Of a DNA stretch of 64,000 bases, positions 51,895 to 60,769 are shown piece after piece; positions within the stretch are counted from its first letter, which is position 1, and every line of letters starts with the position of its first letter. Origin of the DNA: Hydrogenophaga sp. 2FB. GTDB lineage: Bacteria > Pseudomonadota > Gammaproteobacteria > Burkholderiales > Burkholderiaceae_C. The position numbers were made by a program, and so were the translations under genes. The notes under the pieces were generated by a model. The model did not search any database, was not told the DNA's origin, and saw nothing but the letters and a program-made list of their open reading frames with translations. The stretch is taken from the NCBI RefSeq assembly GCF_005503365.1, contig NZ_SCML01000001.1, positions 1 to 64,000 of the forward strand, given 5' to 3'.

Positions 51895-52766
51895 GATGCC
51901 GCCCCCAGATCGATCTCGACGCGCATGGCGAGCGCGCCATCGGCATCGAGCGCCCAGGCCAGTACCCGATCGGGTCCGGTGTGCGCCATGCGCAGCGTCA
52001 CCGTGCGATCGGCGAACAACGGCTTCAGGTTGCGCGAGCGCGATGCGGCAATGGCGCGGCCGGTACGGTCTGCCACAGCGTCCCACAGCTTCATCGTCGT
52101 CAGGCCTCCGTTGACCACCAGGCCGGGGTAGCCCTCGACGTCGCGTGCGTAAGGCAGGTCGTAGTGGATGCGGTGTGCATTGAACGTGATGGCCGAATAG
52201 CGAAACAGCAAGGTGGCGTCGGGCTGGTAGCACGCCTCGAATTCCGCCATCGGCGGCTCGGGGGCGGCTGCGGCGGCAACGGCCGGGCTGTCGCCCGCAG
52301 GTCCGCGGTACACGATGTCCTGGTCTTCTTCGATCAGCACCAGGCCGGCAACGTTGCGAATCTCGTGCCGCACGGTGACGAAACACATGGCCCCGCTGCG
52401 ACCGTTCTTGGGAACGATGCGGTGGATCGCACTGGTGCGCGTGACGGCGTCACCCACGTGCAGGTCGTTGACGAAACGCACCTGGCGTCCGGCGAACATC
52501 CGACGCGGAAGCGGGATGGGTGGCAGGAAGTCGCCCTTCGCCGGATGTCCGTCGGCGGCCAGCGCCGACTGCAGCTCACAGGGGGAGAACAGGATCTGAT
52601 ACCAATACCCGGGGATGCGATCGCCGACTTTGGCGGCACTCGGCTTGTCGAGCAGCGCGGCCAGTCGCCGGGTCGCATTCAACCCGACAACGTCATCTGT
52701 CTGCTGGCGCCGGCCAACCCATTCCGAGAAGGACGGCTCGTTCTGCAAAGTCTCCGTGTGTGTCAT
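51891..52766 (-). CDS. MaoC/FAS1-like dehydratase (mesaconyl/itaconyl-CoA hydratase candidate)
   Basis: A 291-aa double hot-dog protein of the HTD2/Meh type. The second hot-dog carries the hydratase residues in FNAHRIHYDLPYARDVEGYP and LVVNGGLTT, the N-terminal half opens SFSEWVGRRQQTDDV. Meh-type enzymes hydrate mesaconyl-C4-CoA or itaconyl-CoA to citramalyl-CoA, matching the lyase next door. ATG 52766 is chosen over an upstream frame start at 52808 that would overlap the LysR site. Confidence 0.83.
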   Translation of the reverse strand: MTHTETLQNEPSFSEWVGRRQQTDDVVGLNATRRLAALLDKPSAAKVGDRIPGYWYQILFSPCELQSALAADGHPAKGDFLPPIPLPRRMFAGRQVRFVNDLHVGDAVTRTSAIHRIVPKNGRSGAMCFVTVRHEIRNVAGLVLIEEDQDIVYRGPAGDSPAVAAAAAPEPPMAEFEACYQPDATLLFRYSAITFNAHRIHYDLPYARDVEGYPGLVVNGGLTTMKLWDAVADRTGRAIAASRSRNLKPLFADRTVTLRMAHTGPDRVLAWALDADGALAMRVEIDLGAAS

Positions 52767-52807
52767 GCGCCGAATTCTGCGGTCGGACTTGTTTTGCGTG
52801 AAGCGCA

Positions 52808-52825
52808 TTTATCAACAGTAATAAA
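52808..52825. promoter_or_regulatory. LysR site between the dehydratase operon and its regulator
   Basis: TTTAT-N8-ATAAA is an inverted repeat containing T-N11-A (52809/52821 and 52812/52824), inside a wider symmetric set (GCG/CGC and near-copies of GTTTTGCG). It lies between the divergent genes. Confidence 0.65.
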
Positions 52826-52849
52826 CGCACAAAACGCGATAATGAAAAC

Positions 52850-53791
52850 ATGACAAACCGACTCGACATCCTCGGTGTACAGGCTTTTGTGTCGATCGCC
52901 GAACTCAGCAGCTTCCGCTCCGCGGCCAATCATCTGCACCTGTCCGAGTCGGCGCTCGGGCGGCGACTGAAGAAGCTGGAAGACGGCCTGGGTATCCGGC
53001 TGGTGAACCGAACCACGCGGACCGTGGCGCTCACACAGGAGGGCGCCGATTTCCTGCCCAAGGCGCGCCGCGTGGTCCAGGATCTGGCGGCTTCGCTGGA
53101 CGATCTGCGCACAGGCGACGCGCGGCCGTCGGGAACCGTCAAGGTCGGCTGCCTGCCCACGCTTGCCGCCCTTTTCATGCCGGCGCTGTTGCGCGCCTAC
53201 ACGCACGACCATCCCCAGGTGCGCATCCAGCTCTTTGACCGCTCTGCCACCGAGATACGCGAAGCCGTGTTGAACGGCGAAATCGACTTTGCCATCACCG
53301 TCCCGGGCGCGACCCACCACAGGCTCGATGCCGACAAACTGTTCACCGAGCGGATGGTCGTCGTGTGCCCCGCCGGTCACGCCATGGCACGACGCGCCAG
53401 CGTGACATGGCGCCAGCTCAGCGGCGAGTCGCTGATCAGCATCGGCACGCTGAGCGCCAACCGGGCGTTGATCGACGGCCTGGTTCAAGACCAGGCGATC
53501 AACCTCGCATGGACGTACCAGGTGGAGCACCTGTCAACGGCGGTGGCCTTGGTGGCGGGTGGCAGCGGCGTGGCGATTCTTCCCAGCGCAGCGGTCGTCG
53601 AAAGCGCGGAGGCCATGATCGCGGTGGTGCCCTTGCGGGCGCCGGTATTGCACCGCGACGTTGTGCTGTTGCGCCGCAAGTTTCCGATGTCCGCCGCATC
53701 GCAGCGCTTTGCCGAGCTGGTCAGACACGACTTGCACGGATGGCGAACACCAGCGCCTGCTCCCGGGCGGGAGCGGAACGGCTCAGCCTGA
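52850..53791 (+). CDS. LysR-type regulator of the C5-dicarboxylate operon
   Basis: A 313-aa LysR protein: HTH about 5-65 (FVSIAELSSFRSAANHLHLS, then LGRRLKKLEDGLGIRLVNR) and an effector domain from about 92 (VKVGCLPTLAALFMPALL). Divergent from the dehydratase-transferase-lyase-Bug operon, with a LysR site between. Its 3' end overlaps the next, convergent LysR gene by 9 bp. Likely activated by itaconate, mesaconate or a CoA ester. Confidence 0.9.
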   Translation: MTNRLDILGVQAFVSIAELSSFRSAANHLHLSESALGRRLKKLEDGLGIRLVNRTTRTVALTQEGADFLPKARRVVQDLAASLDDLRTGDARPSGTVKVGCLPTLAALFMPALLRAYTHDHPQVRIQLFDRSATEIREAVLNGEIDFAITVPGATHHRLDADKLFTERMVVVCPAGHAMARRASVTWRQLSGESLISIGTLSANRALIDGLVQDQAINLAWTYQVEHLSTAVALVAGGSGVAILPSAAVVESAEAMIAVVPLRAPVLHRDVVLLRRKFPMSAASQRFAELVRHDLHGWRTPAPAPGRERNGSA

Positions 53792-54718
53792 CTTCGGAGG
53801 TGCCCACTCGGCGAACTCGACAAAGTGGGCCAGTGCCGGGCTGACCGCATCCGAACGCCAGACCAGGCTGGTTTCGCACGCCGGCAACGCCTGCCCACGC
53901 GCGGGCCGAGGGCTGCGGTAGACCACGCCCGGGCGCTGAAACTGCCGCACGCTTTGCGGCACCCAGGCCACGCCCAGACCGGCCGACACCAGGTTGACGA
54001 TGGTCTGCATCTGGATCGCCTCTTGCGCCACCCGAGGCGCCCTGCCCGCGGCGTTGTACAGCGCGAAGATGGCGTCGTGCAGCGTGGGCAGGATGCGCCG
54101 CGGAAAGATCACCAGCGGCTCGTTGAGCAGCGCCACCAACCCCGGATGGCTCTTCTCGGCCAGCGGGTGCGATTCGGGCAGCGCCACCACGAAAGGCTCG
54201 CTGGCAATGCGCGCGTGCGACAGGCCCGGCGCCAGGAAACCGGGCGAGTGCAGCACCATGCCCGCGTCGACCTCGCCGCGCGCCAGCAACTCCAGTTGCA
54301 CGTCGCCCGTGGCCTCGATCAGCTCCAGCGCCACCTGCGGCCAGCGCTGGCGAAAGGCGCGCACCCAACGTGGCAGCAACTCGAAACCCACAGTGGACAC
54401 GAAGGCCAGCCGCAAGCGCCCCATTTCCCCCGCGGCGGCGGCGCGCGCCAGTTCGGGCAACCCCTGCGCGCGGTTCAGCACGTCGCGCACCTCCGGCAAC
54501 AAGGCCACGCCTGCGGGCGTGAGCTGCACGCTGCGCTTGGTGCGGTCGAACAGGCGCACACCCAGTGCCTGCTCCAGCCCGGCAATGGCCTGCGTGAGCG
54601 GTGGCTGCGTCATGTGCAGGCGCGCGGCCGCACGGCCGAAGTGCAGTTCTTCGGCCAGCGCGGCGAACTGGCGCCATTGGCGCAATTCAATGCGCAAGGT
54701 TTTCACGGCCTCATTCAT
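53783..54718 (-). CDS. LysR-type regulator divergent from ilvD
   Basis: A 311-aa LysR protein: HTH about 10-70 (FAALAEELHFGRAAARLHMT, then LTQAIAGLEQALGVRLF), effector domain from about 95 with LRLAFVSTVGFELLPRWV. The wording is of the BenM/CatM/CbbR-like branch. Divergent from ilvD with a T-N11-A palindrome overlapping its start. It may control ilvD or an aromatic/sugar-acid pathway. Confidence 0.9.
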   Translation of the reverse strand: MNEAVKTLRIELRQWRQFAALAEELHFGRAAARLHMTQPPLTQAIAGLEQALGVRLFDRTKRSVQLTPAGVALLPEVRDVLNRAQGLPELARAAAAGEMGRLRLAFVSTVGFELLPRWVRAFRQRWPQVALELIEATGDVQLELLARGEVDAGMVLHSPGFLAPGLSHARIASEPFVVALPESHPLAEKSHPGLVALLNEPLVIFPRRILPTLHDAIFALYNAAGRAPRVAQEAIQMQTIVNLVSAGLGVAWVPQSVRQFQRPGVVYRSPRPARGQALPACETSLVWRSDAVSPALAHFVEFAEWAPPKSG

Positions 54719-54730
54719 ATGCCATGCATA
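54718..54730. promoter_or_regulatory. LysR box (T-N11-A) before ilvD
   Basis: TATGC-CAT-GCATA is a perfect 5-bp inverted repeat of the T-N11-A form. It overlaps the start codon of the divergent LysR gene and lies about 115 bp before ilvD, allowing autorepression. Confidence 0.6.
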
Positions 54731-54842
54731 TTACTGGAAGCCTCCAAACCAATTGGAAACCGCTTCCCACCTGACGCATACTGGCGGCCGACAGTGACAG
54801 ACCGGCGACGTCCGGCCCTTCATCCCCCACGAAGAGACACCC

Positions 54843-56549
54843 ATGGCAGACAGCAAAACCATCTCCATCAAGCCCATCAACAGCCGCAGCGCCAACATCA
54901 CGCAAGGCAAGTCGCGCGCACCCAACCGCTCCATGTACTACGCCATGGGCTACGAGGAAAGCGACTTCAAGAAGCCCATGGTCGGCGTGGCCAACGGGCA
55001 CAGCACCATCACCCCCTGCAACAGCGGCCTGCAGAAGCTGGCCGACGCAGCCGTGGCCGGCATCGAGGAAGCGGGCGGCAACGCGCAGATCTTCGGCACG
55101 CCTACCATCTCCGACGGCATGGCCATGGGCACCGAAGGCATGAAGTACTCGCTGGTGAGCCGCGAGGTGATTTCGGACTGCATCGAGACCTGCGTGCAGG
55201 GCCAGTGGATGGACGGTGTGGTGGTCGTCGGCGGCTGCGACAAGAACATGCCCGGCGGCATGATGGGCATGCTGCGCGCCAACGTGCCCGCCATCTATGT
55301 GTATGGCGGCACCATCCTGCCGGGCCGCTACAAGGGTGAAGACCTGAACATCGTCAGCGTGTTCGAGGCCGTGGGCCAGAACGCCGCCGGCAACCTGAGC
55401 GACGAAGACCTGCGCGAGATCGAGATGCGCGCCATTCCCGGCACCGGCTCCTGCGGCGGCATGTACACGGCCAACACCATGTCCTCCTCTTTCGAGGCGT
55501 TGGGCCTGAGCCTGGCCTATTCGAGCACCATGGCCAACCCGCACGACGAGAAGCAGAACTCGGCCAAGGAATCGGCCAAGGTCTTGATCGAGGCGATCAA
55601 GAAAGACATCAAGCCGCGCGACATCGTGACCAAGAAGGCGCTGGAAAACGCCGTCGCGGTGATCATGGCCACCGGTGGCTCCACCAACGCGGTGCTGCAC
55701 TTCCTGGCGATCGCGCACGCGGCCGACGTGGAATGGTCCATCGACGATTTTGAGCGCATCCGCAAGCAAACGCCGGTGCTGTGCGATCTCAAGCCCTCGG
55801 GCAAGTACCTCGCGGTCGACCTGCACAAGGCCGGCGGCATTCCGCAGGTCATGAAGGTGTTGCTCAAGGCCGGCCTGCTGCACGGCGACTGCCTCACCAT
55901 CACCGGCCAGACGATCGCCGAGGTGTTGAAGGATTTGCCCGACGCGCCGCGCGCGGACCAGGACGTGATCCGCCCGATCGACAAGCCGATGTACGCGGAA
56001 GGCCACCTGGCCATCCTGAAGGGCAACCTCTCACCCGAAGGCGCGGTGGCCAAGATCACCGGGTTGAAGAACCCCGTGATCACCGGCCCGGCGCGCGTGT
56101 TCGACGACGAGCAGTCGGCCCTGCAAGCCATTCTGGACGGCAAGATCAAGGCCGGCGACGTGATGGTGCTGCGTTACCTCGGCCCCAAGGGTGGCCCCGG
56201 CATGCCCGAGATGCTGGCGCCCACCGGCGCGCTGATTGGCGCGGGCCTGGGCGAGAGCGTGGGCCTGATCACCGATGGCCGCTTCAGCGGCGGCACCTGG
56301 GGCATGGTGGTGGGCCACGTGGCGCCCGAAGCCGCCGCAGGCGGCACGATTGCGTTCGTCAACGAGGGTGACTCCATCACCATCGACGCCCACAAATTGC
56401 TGCTCGAACTCCACGTGCCCGAAGCGGAAATCGCCAGGCGCCGCGAGGGCTGGACCGCGCCGGCACCGCGCTACACGCGCGGCGTGCAGGCCAAGTTCGC
56501 GTTCAATGCGTCCAGCGCCAGCAAGGGCGCCGTGCTCGACAACTACTGA
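54843..56549 (+). CDS. ilvD: Dihydroxy-acid dehydratase
   Basis: A 568-aa enzyme of branched-chain amino acid synthesis, dehydrating 2,3-dihydroxy-isovalerate and its methyl analogue. Iron-sulfur Cys are visible: THSTITPCN-type at PCNSGL (about 61), [10 protein letters not shown] (about 130) and [14 protein letters not shown] (about 200). The C-terminal GPGMPEML and [10 protein letters not shown] motifs are intact. IlvD, not the related edd or sugar dehydratase, by length and motifs. Divergent LysR. Confidence 0.95.
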   Translation: MADSKTISIKPINSRSANITQGKSRAPNRSMYYAMGYEESDFKKPMVGVANGHSTITPCNSGLQKLADAAVAGIEEAGGNAQIFGTPTISDGMAMGTEGMKYSLVSREVISDCIETCVQGQWMDGVVVVGGCDKNMPGGMMGMLRANVPAIYVYGGTILPGRYKGEDLNIVSVFEAVGQNAAGNLSDEDLREIEMRAIPGTGSCGGMYTANTMSSSFEALGLSLAYSSTMANPHDEKQNSAKESAKVLIEAIKKDIKPRDIVTKKALENAVAVIMATGGSTNAVLHFLAIAHAADVEWSIDDFERIRKQTPVLCDLKPSGKYLAVDLHKAGGIPQVMKVLLKAGLLHGDCLTITGQTIAEVLKDLPDAPRADQDVIRPIDKPMYAEGHLAILKGNLSPEGAVAKITGLKNPVITGPARVFDDEQSALQAILDGKIKAGDVMVLRYLGPKGGPGMPEMLAPTGALIGAGLGESVGLITDGRFSGGTWGMVVGHVAPEAAAGGTIAFVNEGDSITIDAHKLLLELHVPEAEIARRREGWTAPAPRYTRGVQAKFAFNASSASKGAVLDNY

Positions 56550-56558
56550 TCCGAAGTC

Positions 56559-56804
56559 TCAGCGCGAGCGCCGCTTGGTCTTGATGCCCAGGTTCTCGCG
56601 CTGTTTGTCGATGCGGTCCTGCTTCTTCTGGTCCATCTTCTCCATCGCCTTGCGCTTGGTGTAGCCGGTGGTGTCGGCCCAGGCCCACCAGGCCACGGCC
56701 AGCGCGAAGGGCGTGAGGACCACCCACCAGGACCAATCGGCCACGATGCCGAACTCCAGGTACTTCAAAAGCAACAGCACAACGCCGGCGATCAGCAAAT
56801 ACAT
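56559..56804 (-). CDS. Small Trp-rich membrane protein (TIGR04438-like)
   Basis: An 81-aa protein: helix MYLLIAGVVLLLLKYLEFGI, then ADWSWWVVLTPFALAVAWWA-type second helix and a basic tail ending IKTKRRSR. Five or more Trp in the central 25 residues fits the 'small Trp-rich protein' family known mainly from Burkholderiales. Function unknown. GGAG lies nine bases before ATG 56804. It is convergent with ilvD and divergent from the cytochrome gene. Confidence 0.85.
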   Translation of the reverse strand: MYLLIAGVVLLLLKYLEFGIVADWSWWVVLTPFALAVAWWAWADTTGYTKRKAMEKMDQKKQDRIDKQRENLGIKTKRRSR

Positions 56805-56928
56805 CACAAACTCCGGTAAAGGCCCCGTGAAGCGGGCAAGCAACTGTAAGCGTTCGTTTCGAAGGACCCTTGGCTCGATAAAATCCACCGCACGATCTCC
56901 CTTTCGAGATCCAACAGAAGGACAACCC

Positions 56929-57234
56929 ATGAAACGTGCTCTCCTGATTATGGCTGCCATGACCACGCTGGCAGCGCCCGCGATGGCCGACGAAGCCCTG
57001 GCCAAGAGCAAGAACTGCATGGCCTGCCATGCGGTGGACAAGAAACTCGTGGGCCCGTCGTACAAGGACGTGGCCAAGAAGTACGGCAGCGACGCCAAGG
57101 CCGTCGACGCGCTGGCCGTCAAGATCATGAAGGGCGGCTCCGGCGTCTGGGGCGCGATCCCGATGCCCGCGAACCCGCAGGTCAGCGAAGCCGATGCCAA
57201 GAAGCTGGCGGCCTGGGTGCTGAACCAGAAGTAA
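56929..57234 (+). CDS. Small periplasmic c-type cytochrome (c551/c552-like)
   Basis: A 101-aa class I cytochrome c. Signal peptide MKRALLIMAAMTTLAAPAMA, haem motif CMACH at about 30-34, distal Met in WGAIPMPANP, as in cytochrome c551/c552. Short mature length of about 80 is standard. AGAAGGA precedes the ATG. It likely shuttles electrons between bc1-type complexes and the cbb3 oxidase or other terminal reductases. Confidence 0.94.
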   Translation: MKRALLIMAAMTTLAAPAMADEALAKSKNCMACHAVDKKLVGPSYKDVAKKYGSDAKAVDALAVKIMKGGSGVWGAIPMPANPQVSEADAKKLAAWVLNQK

Positions 57235-57252
57235 GGCCTCTCGCGCCAGAGG

Positions 57253-57281
57253 AAGCCCGCTGGAATCCAGCGGGCTTTTTT
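57253..57281 (+). terminator. Intrinsic terminator of the cytochrome c gene
   Basis: GCCCGCTGG-AAT-CCAGCGGGC is a perfect 9-bp stem followed by six T, starting 19 bases after the stop codon. Confidence 0.9.
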
Positions 57282-57306
57282 GTGCGCGGGCTTCAGGGAG
57301 CCTCGG

Positions 57307-58827
57307 CTACGGCGACTGGCTGCGGCTGTCGAAGTAGCTCTGCAACACACCGGGCGACCCGCTCGGGTCGGCCAATGCCACATAGGTGTCGGGTCGCAGC
57401 AGGTACGCGGCGTCGCGCGCGAAGCCCACCGCCTCATGTTCAGCCCGCCAGGGGAACACGTGCAACGCCAGGCCTTGCCGCGCGCACCAGGCCTTCATCT
57501 CGGGCGAGGCATCGCCGTACACATGCACCTGCCACGCGATCGCTCTCAGCGAACCGTGGTTGTCCAGGCCGGGCGCCGACACCCAGGGAAGCCGGTCTCC
57601 GCCCTGCACGCTGCCCGCTCTGCCCTCGCTCAACATGCTGCCGTGGTAGTTCAACGTGGTCTGCGAAATCATGCGGAACAGGGTTTCGCGCACGCTCTCC
57701 ATCTTGTAGGCCACGCTGGCCAAGAGCGGCGCGATGCGGATGCGCACGAAATCCGCGAAGCTGCTGTCCGCCGTCACGAAGGTGAATATCCGGTCGGTGG
57801 TCTCCACCAGCTTGTGGGCAAACGCCTTGCGCTCCTGTTCGTAGCTGTCGAGCAAGGCGTCCGGCGCGCGCCCCTTCAACACCGCGGCCAGCTTCCAGGC
57901 CAGGTTGATCGCATCGGCGATGCCGGTGTTCATGCCCTGCCCGCCCGCGGGACTGTGCACGTGGGCCGCGTCGCCGAGCAGAAAGGCGCGGTCCTTGCGG
58001 AAATGGTCGGTGACACGGTGGTGCACGCGGTAGGTCGAAAACCAGTTCAACGCCTCCACCTTCAGGCCCAGGCCTTCGATCGCCTGCTGGTCCACGTCGT
58101 CGAAGGTCAGGGTTTCGGCACGGTCCGCGCGTTCGTCCTGCACCGTGCCGATCAGGCGGACCAGCCCATTGCCATAGGGAAAGACCACGACGAAGTCGGC
58201 ACTGTCGAGGGCGATGTGCGCTTCATCTGCCGGCTCCAGCCCGCTCAAGCGAACGTCGGCGACGTAGAACACCTGCTTGTAGGTGCCTCCTTCGAAGCCC
58301 GCGCCCATGCGATGCCGAATGGTCGAGCTCGCACCGTCGCAGCCGCCGAGGTAGCGGGCCGCGCACACCTGTTCGCTCCCGTCCGGCATGCGCAGGCGCG
58401 CCTGCACCCGGTCGCCGACGTCTTCAAAATCAATGAGTTCTGTTTGCCGCTCCACCGCGACGCCCAGCGTTTCCAGCCGGCGGATGAGCAGGCGCTCGTG
58501 CTGGTCTTGCGGATGGACCAGGACGTAGGGATACGGCGTGATATCGGCCCCCGCATCGCCCAGCACCAGGCGCGCGCGGTGTTGGCCTTTCGCCCAGAGG
58601 TTGATCGTGAGATTGGGATGGCCTGCCGCGACCGCCTCGTCGGCGATGCCCAGTTGGCGGTAGAGCTCCAGCGTTCTGGCCTGCACCGCCATGGCCCGCG
58701 AGGTTTCGCCCGGCCCGGTGCTCTTGTCGATGATGCGGACCGACACACCCTGCTGCGTCAGCCACAGCGCCAGCACAAGGCCGGTGGGGCCCGCACCGAC
58801 CACGAGAACGTCTGCTTGTTGAACCAT
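57307..58827 (-). CDS. FAD-binding aromatic hydroxylase (PheA/TfdB/MhpA type)
   Basis: A 506-aa flavoprotein monooxygenase. Rossmann dinucleotide site VLVVGAGPTGLVLALWL (about 7-23), middle DG motif GGCDGASSTIRH (about 158), second FAD motif FLLGDAAHVHSPAGGQGMN (about 288), and a C-terminal thioredoxin-like domain. It would hydroxylate a phenolic or related ring compound with NAD(P)H. ATG 58827 is chosen; a longer frame lacks start signals. It lies between the cytochrome and an IclR gene; substrate unknown. Confidence 0.87.
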   Translation of the reverse strand: MVQQADVLVVGAGPTGLVLALWLTQQGVSVRIIDKSTGPGETSRAMAVQARTLELYRQLGIADEAVAAGHPNLTINLWAKGQHRARLVLGDAGADITPYPYVLVHPQDQHERLLIRRLETLGVAVERQTELIDFEDVGDRVQARLRMPDGSEQVCAARYLGGCDGASSTIRHRMGAGFEGGTYKQVFYVADVRLSGLEPADEAHIALDSADFVVVFPYGNGLVRLIGTVQDERADRAETLTFDDVDQQAIEGLGLKVEALNWFSTYRVHHRVTDHFRKDRAFLLGDAAHVHSPAGGQGMNTGIADAINLAWKLAAVLKGRAPDALLDSYEQERKAFAHKLVETTDRIFTFVTADSSFADFVRIRIAPLLASVAYKMESVRETLFRMISQTTLNYHGSMLSEGRAGSVQGGDRLPWVSAPGLDNHGSLRAIAWQVHVYGDASPEMKAWCARQGLALHVFPWRAEHEAVGFARDAAYLLRPDTYVALADPSGSPGVLQSYFDSRSQSP

Positions 58828-58907
58828 CGGGCCTCCGGGAACAGGGCGCTGAGGCCTTTGGTTGTCGCAGAACGTCTGGTCAGGGTCAAGTCGGTGGCCG
58901 CCAACGG

Positions 58908-59663
58908 TCAGGGATGCCAGTTCGACACCACCGGCGGGGTGTTCGCGGAACGGCTCCCCGCCAACGCGTAGGACAGTTCGTTGGCCGCACGGATGACGTG
59001 CCTGGCGTACTTGGCCAGTTTGGTTTTCGGCAGCCGGGAACTCGGGCCCGAAATGCACATGGAGCCGAGCAGCCGCCAGCTCAGCCCGAACACCGGCGCC
59101 GCCACACTGGACACCTCCGCTTCCCGCTCTCCCAGCGACAGGTGGTAGCCCCGCTTGCGGATCTCTTCGTACGGTTCGCCGCGCTCGCCGCTGAACGCCA
59201 GGATCACGCGCCCCGGCGCCCCTCTGTCGAGCGGAAGCCGCTCCCCGATGCGCACGTGGTGGCGCACCGAGTGCGGACCTTCCACGCGTGAGATGCAGGC
59301 GCGGATGGGCCCTTCCCGGACATAGAAGGACGCGCTTTCGCCCGTCAGCGTGACCAGTTCGCGCAGCACGGGTTCGACCACGAAGTTCACGTCAAAGCCG
59401 CGCTGGTACCGCGCCCCCAGCCACCCGGTGGCAGGGCCCAGCCGCCATTGGCCGTTGTCTTCCTGGACCATGTAGTTCGACATCGACAAGGTGCGCGCCA
59501 ACCGCAGCACGGTGGTCTTGTGGATGCCGGTGCGGCGGCTCAGTTCGGCGAGTGACAGCGTGGACTCGCCGGCTTGAAACGCCTCCATGAGCGACAGCGC
59601 CCGCGTGACGGCGGTGACGCCGCCGCCTTGTGCCTCTTCATCGCCTTCGGACGAATTTCGCAT
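58908..59663 (-). CDS. IclR-family transcriptional regulator
   Basis: A 251-aa IclR protein: winged HTH about 18-75 (LSLMEAFQAGESTLSLAELS, RRTGIHKTTVLRLARTL) and effector domain about 90-250 (ERLPLDRGAPGRVILAF). Divergent from a Bug/RraA-like/hydroxyacid dehydrogenase operon. Also directly upstream of the FAD monooxygenase on the same strand, so it may control both units. Confidence 0.9.
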   Translation of the reverse strand: MRNSSEGDEEAQGGGVTAVTRALSLMEAFQAGESTLSLAELSRRTGIHKTTVLRLARTLSMSNYMVQEDNGQWRLGPATGWLGARYQRGFDVNFVVEPVLRELVTLTGESASFYVREGPIRACISRVEGPHSVRHHVRIGERLPLDRGAPGRVILAFSGERGEPYEEIRKRGYHLSLGEREAEVSSVAAPVFGLSWRLLGSMCISGPSSRLPKTKLAKYARHVIRAANELSYALAGSRSANTPPVVSNWHP

Positions 59664-59674
59664 CTTGCACCATG

Positions 59675-59690
59675 GTTCACCGTACGAAAC
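59675..59690. promoter_or_regulatory. Possible IclR operator
   Basis: GTTCACCGTACGAAAC holds a CGTACG core with roughly mirrored GTT/AAC ends, 12 bp before the IclR start. IclR sites are often of this GTTCGTAC-like kind, but the symmetry is imperfect. Confidence 0.35.
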
Positions 59691-59774
59691 GGCATTGTAG
59701 CCAGCGCAACGAATGAATACAGTGCGACCCACAGCGAATCTGCCCGCTGCACAAACGAACTGGAGACACGCACC

Positions 59775-60746
59775 GTGAACATTCCCCGCCGCCTTCTTCT
59801 GGGCCTCGCGCTCGCCACCACTTTCGCGAGCAGCGTCAGCGCACAGGCCTGGCCCAACCGCCCGATCCGTTTTGTCGTGCCGTTTCCCGCCGGCGGCGGC
59901 ACCGACCTGATCGGCCGCGAGGTCACCCAGAAGATGACCGACGCGACCAGGTGGAACATCGTGGTGGACAACCGGCCGGGCTCGGGCGGCAACATCGGCA
60001 TCGACAGCGTCGCGAAGTCGCCCGCCGATGGCTACAACCTGGTGCTCGGGCAAACCAGCAACCTGGCCATCAACCCGACGCTGTACAGCAAGCTGCCCTA
60101 CGACCCCGCCAAGGACCTGACGCCCATCTCGCTGGTCGCCAGCGCGCCGCTGGCCCTGGTGGTCGCCACGAACTCGAAGTACCGCACGCTGGCCGACCTG
60201 ATCGCAGGGGCCAAGGCCAACCCCGGTTCGCTCAATTTCGCGACCTCGGGCAACGGCACCGTCGCGCACCTGGCGATGGAGCTGTTCCAGCGCGAAGCCG
60301 GCATCAAGCTGCTGCACATCCCGTACAAGGGCGCGGCCCAAGGCATCAACGACGTGATGAGCGAGCGGGTGGAGGTCTATGTGTCGTCCATCCCCACGCT
60401 GATCGGCCACATCAAGAACGGCAAGATGCGCGCGCTGGCCGTGACCTCGCTCAAGCGCGTGGACGACCTGCCCCAGACGCCGACCATTGCCGAGTCGGGC
60501 TACAAGGATTTCGAGGCCGTCACCTGGTTCGGCGTGCTCGGCCCGGCGAACCTGCCCAAGGACATCACCGCGCGGCTGAACACCGAGATCAACAAGGCGC
60601 TGCAGACGCCCGCGCTGCAGAAACAACTGAGCGAACAAGGTGCCGACGTGAAGGGCAGCACGCCCGAGCAGTTCGGCCAGCTGGTGCGCGACGAAATGGC
60701 CCGCTGGGGCAAGGTCGTCAAGGACTCTGGCGCCAAGCTCGACTGA
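59775..60746 (+). CDS. Tripartite tricarboxylate transporter (Bug) substrate-binding protein
   Basis: A 323-aa receptor starting at GTG 59775 (GGAG upstream). Signal MNIPRRLLLGLALATTFASS, cleaved near VSA-Q. Motifs: IRFVVPFPAGGGTDLIGR, VDNRPGSGGNIG, ADGYNLVLG, LHIPYKGAAQGINDVMSER. First of three genes with an RraA-like aldolase and a hydroxyacid dehydrogenase. Confidence 0.92.
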   Translation: MNIPRRLLLGLALATTFASSVSAQAWPNRPIRFVVPFPAGGGTDLIGREVTQKMTDATRWNIVVDNRPGSGGNIGIDSVAKSPADGYNLVLGQTSNLAINPTLYSKLPYDPAKDLTPISLVASAPLALVVATNSKYRTLADLIAGAKANPGSLNFATSGNGTVAHLAMELFQREAGIKLLHIPYKGAAQGINDVMSERVEVYVSSIPTLIGHIKNGKMRALAVTSLKRVDDLPQTPTIAESGYKDFEAVTWFGVLGPANLPKDITARLNTEINKALQTPALQKQLSEQGADVKGSTPEQFGQLVRDEMARWGKVVKDSGAKLD

Positions 60747-60769
60747 ACCCCGCAACCCCAGGAACCTCC

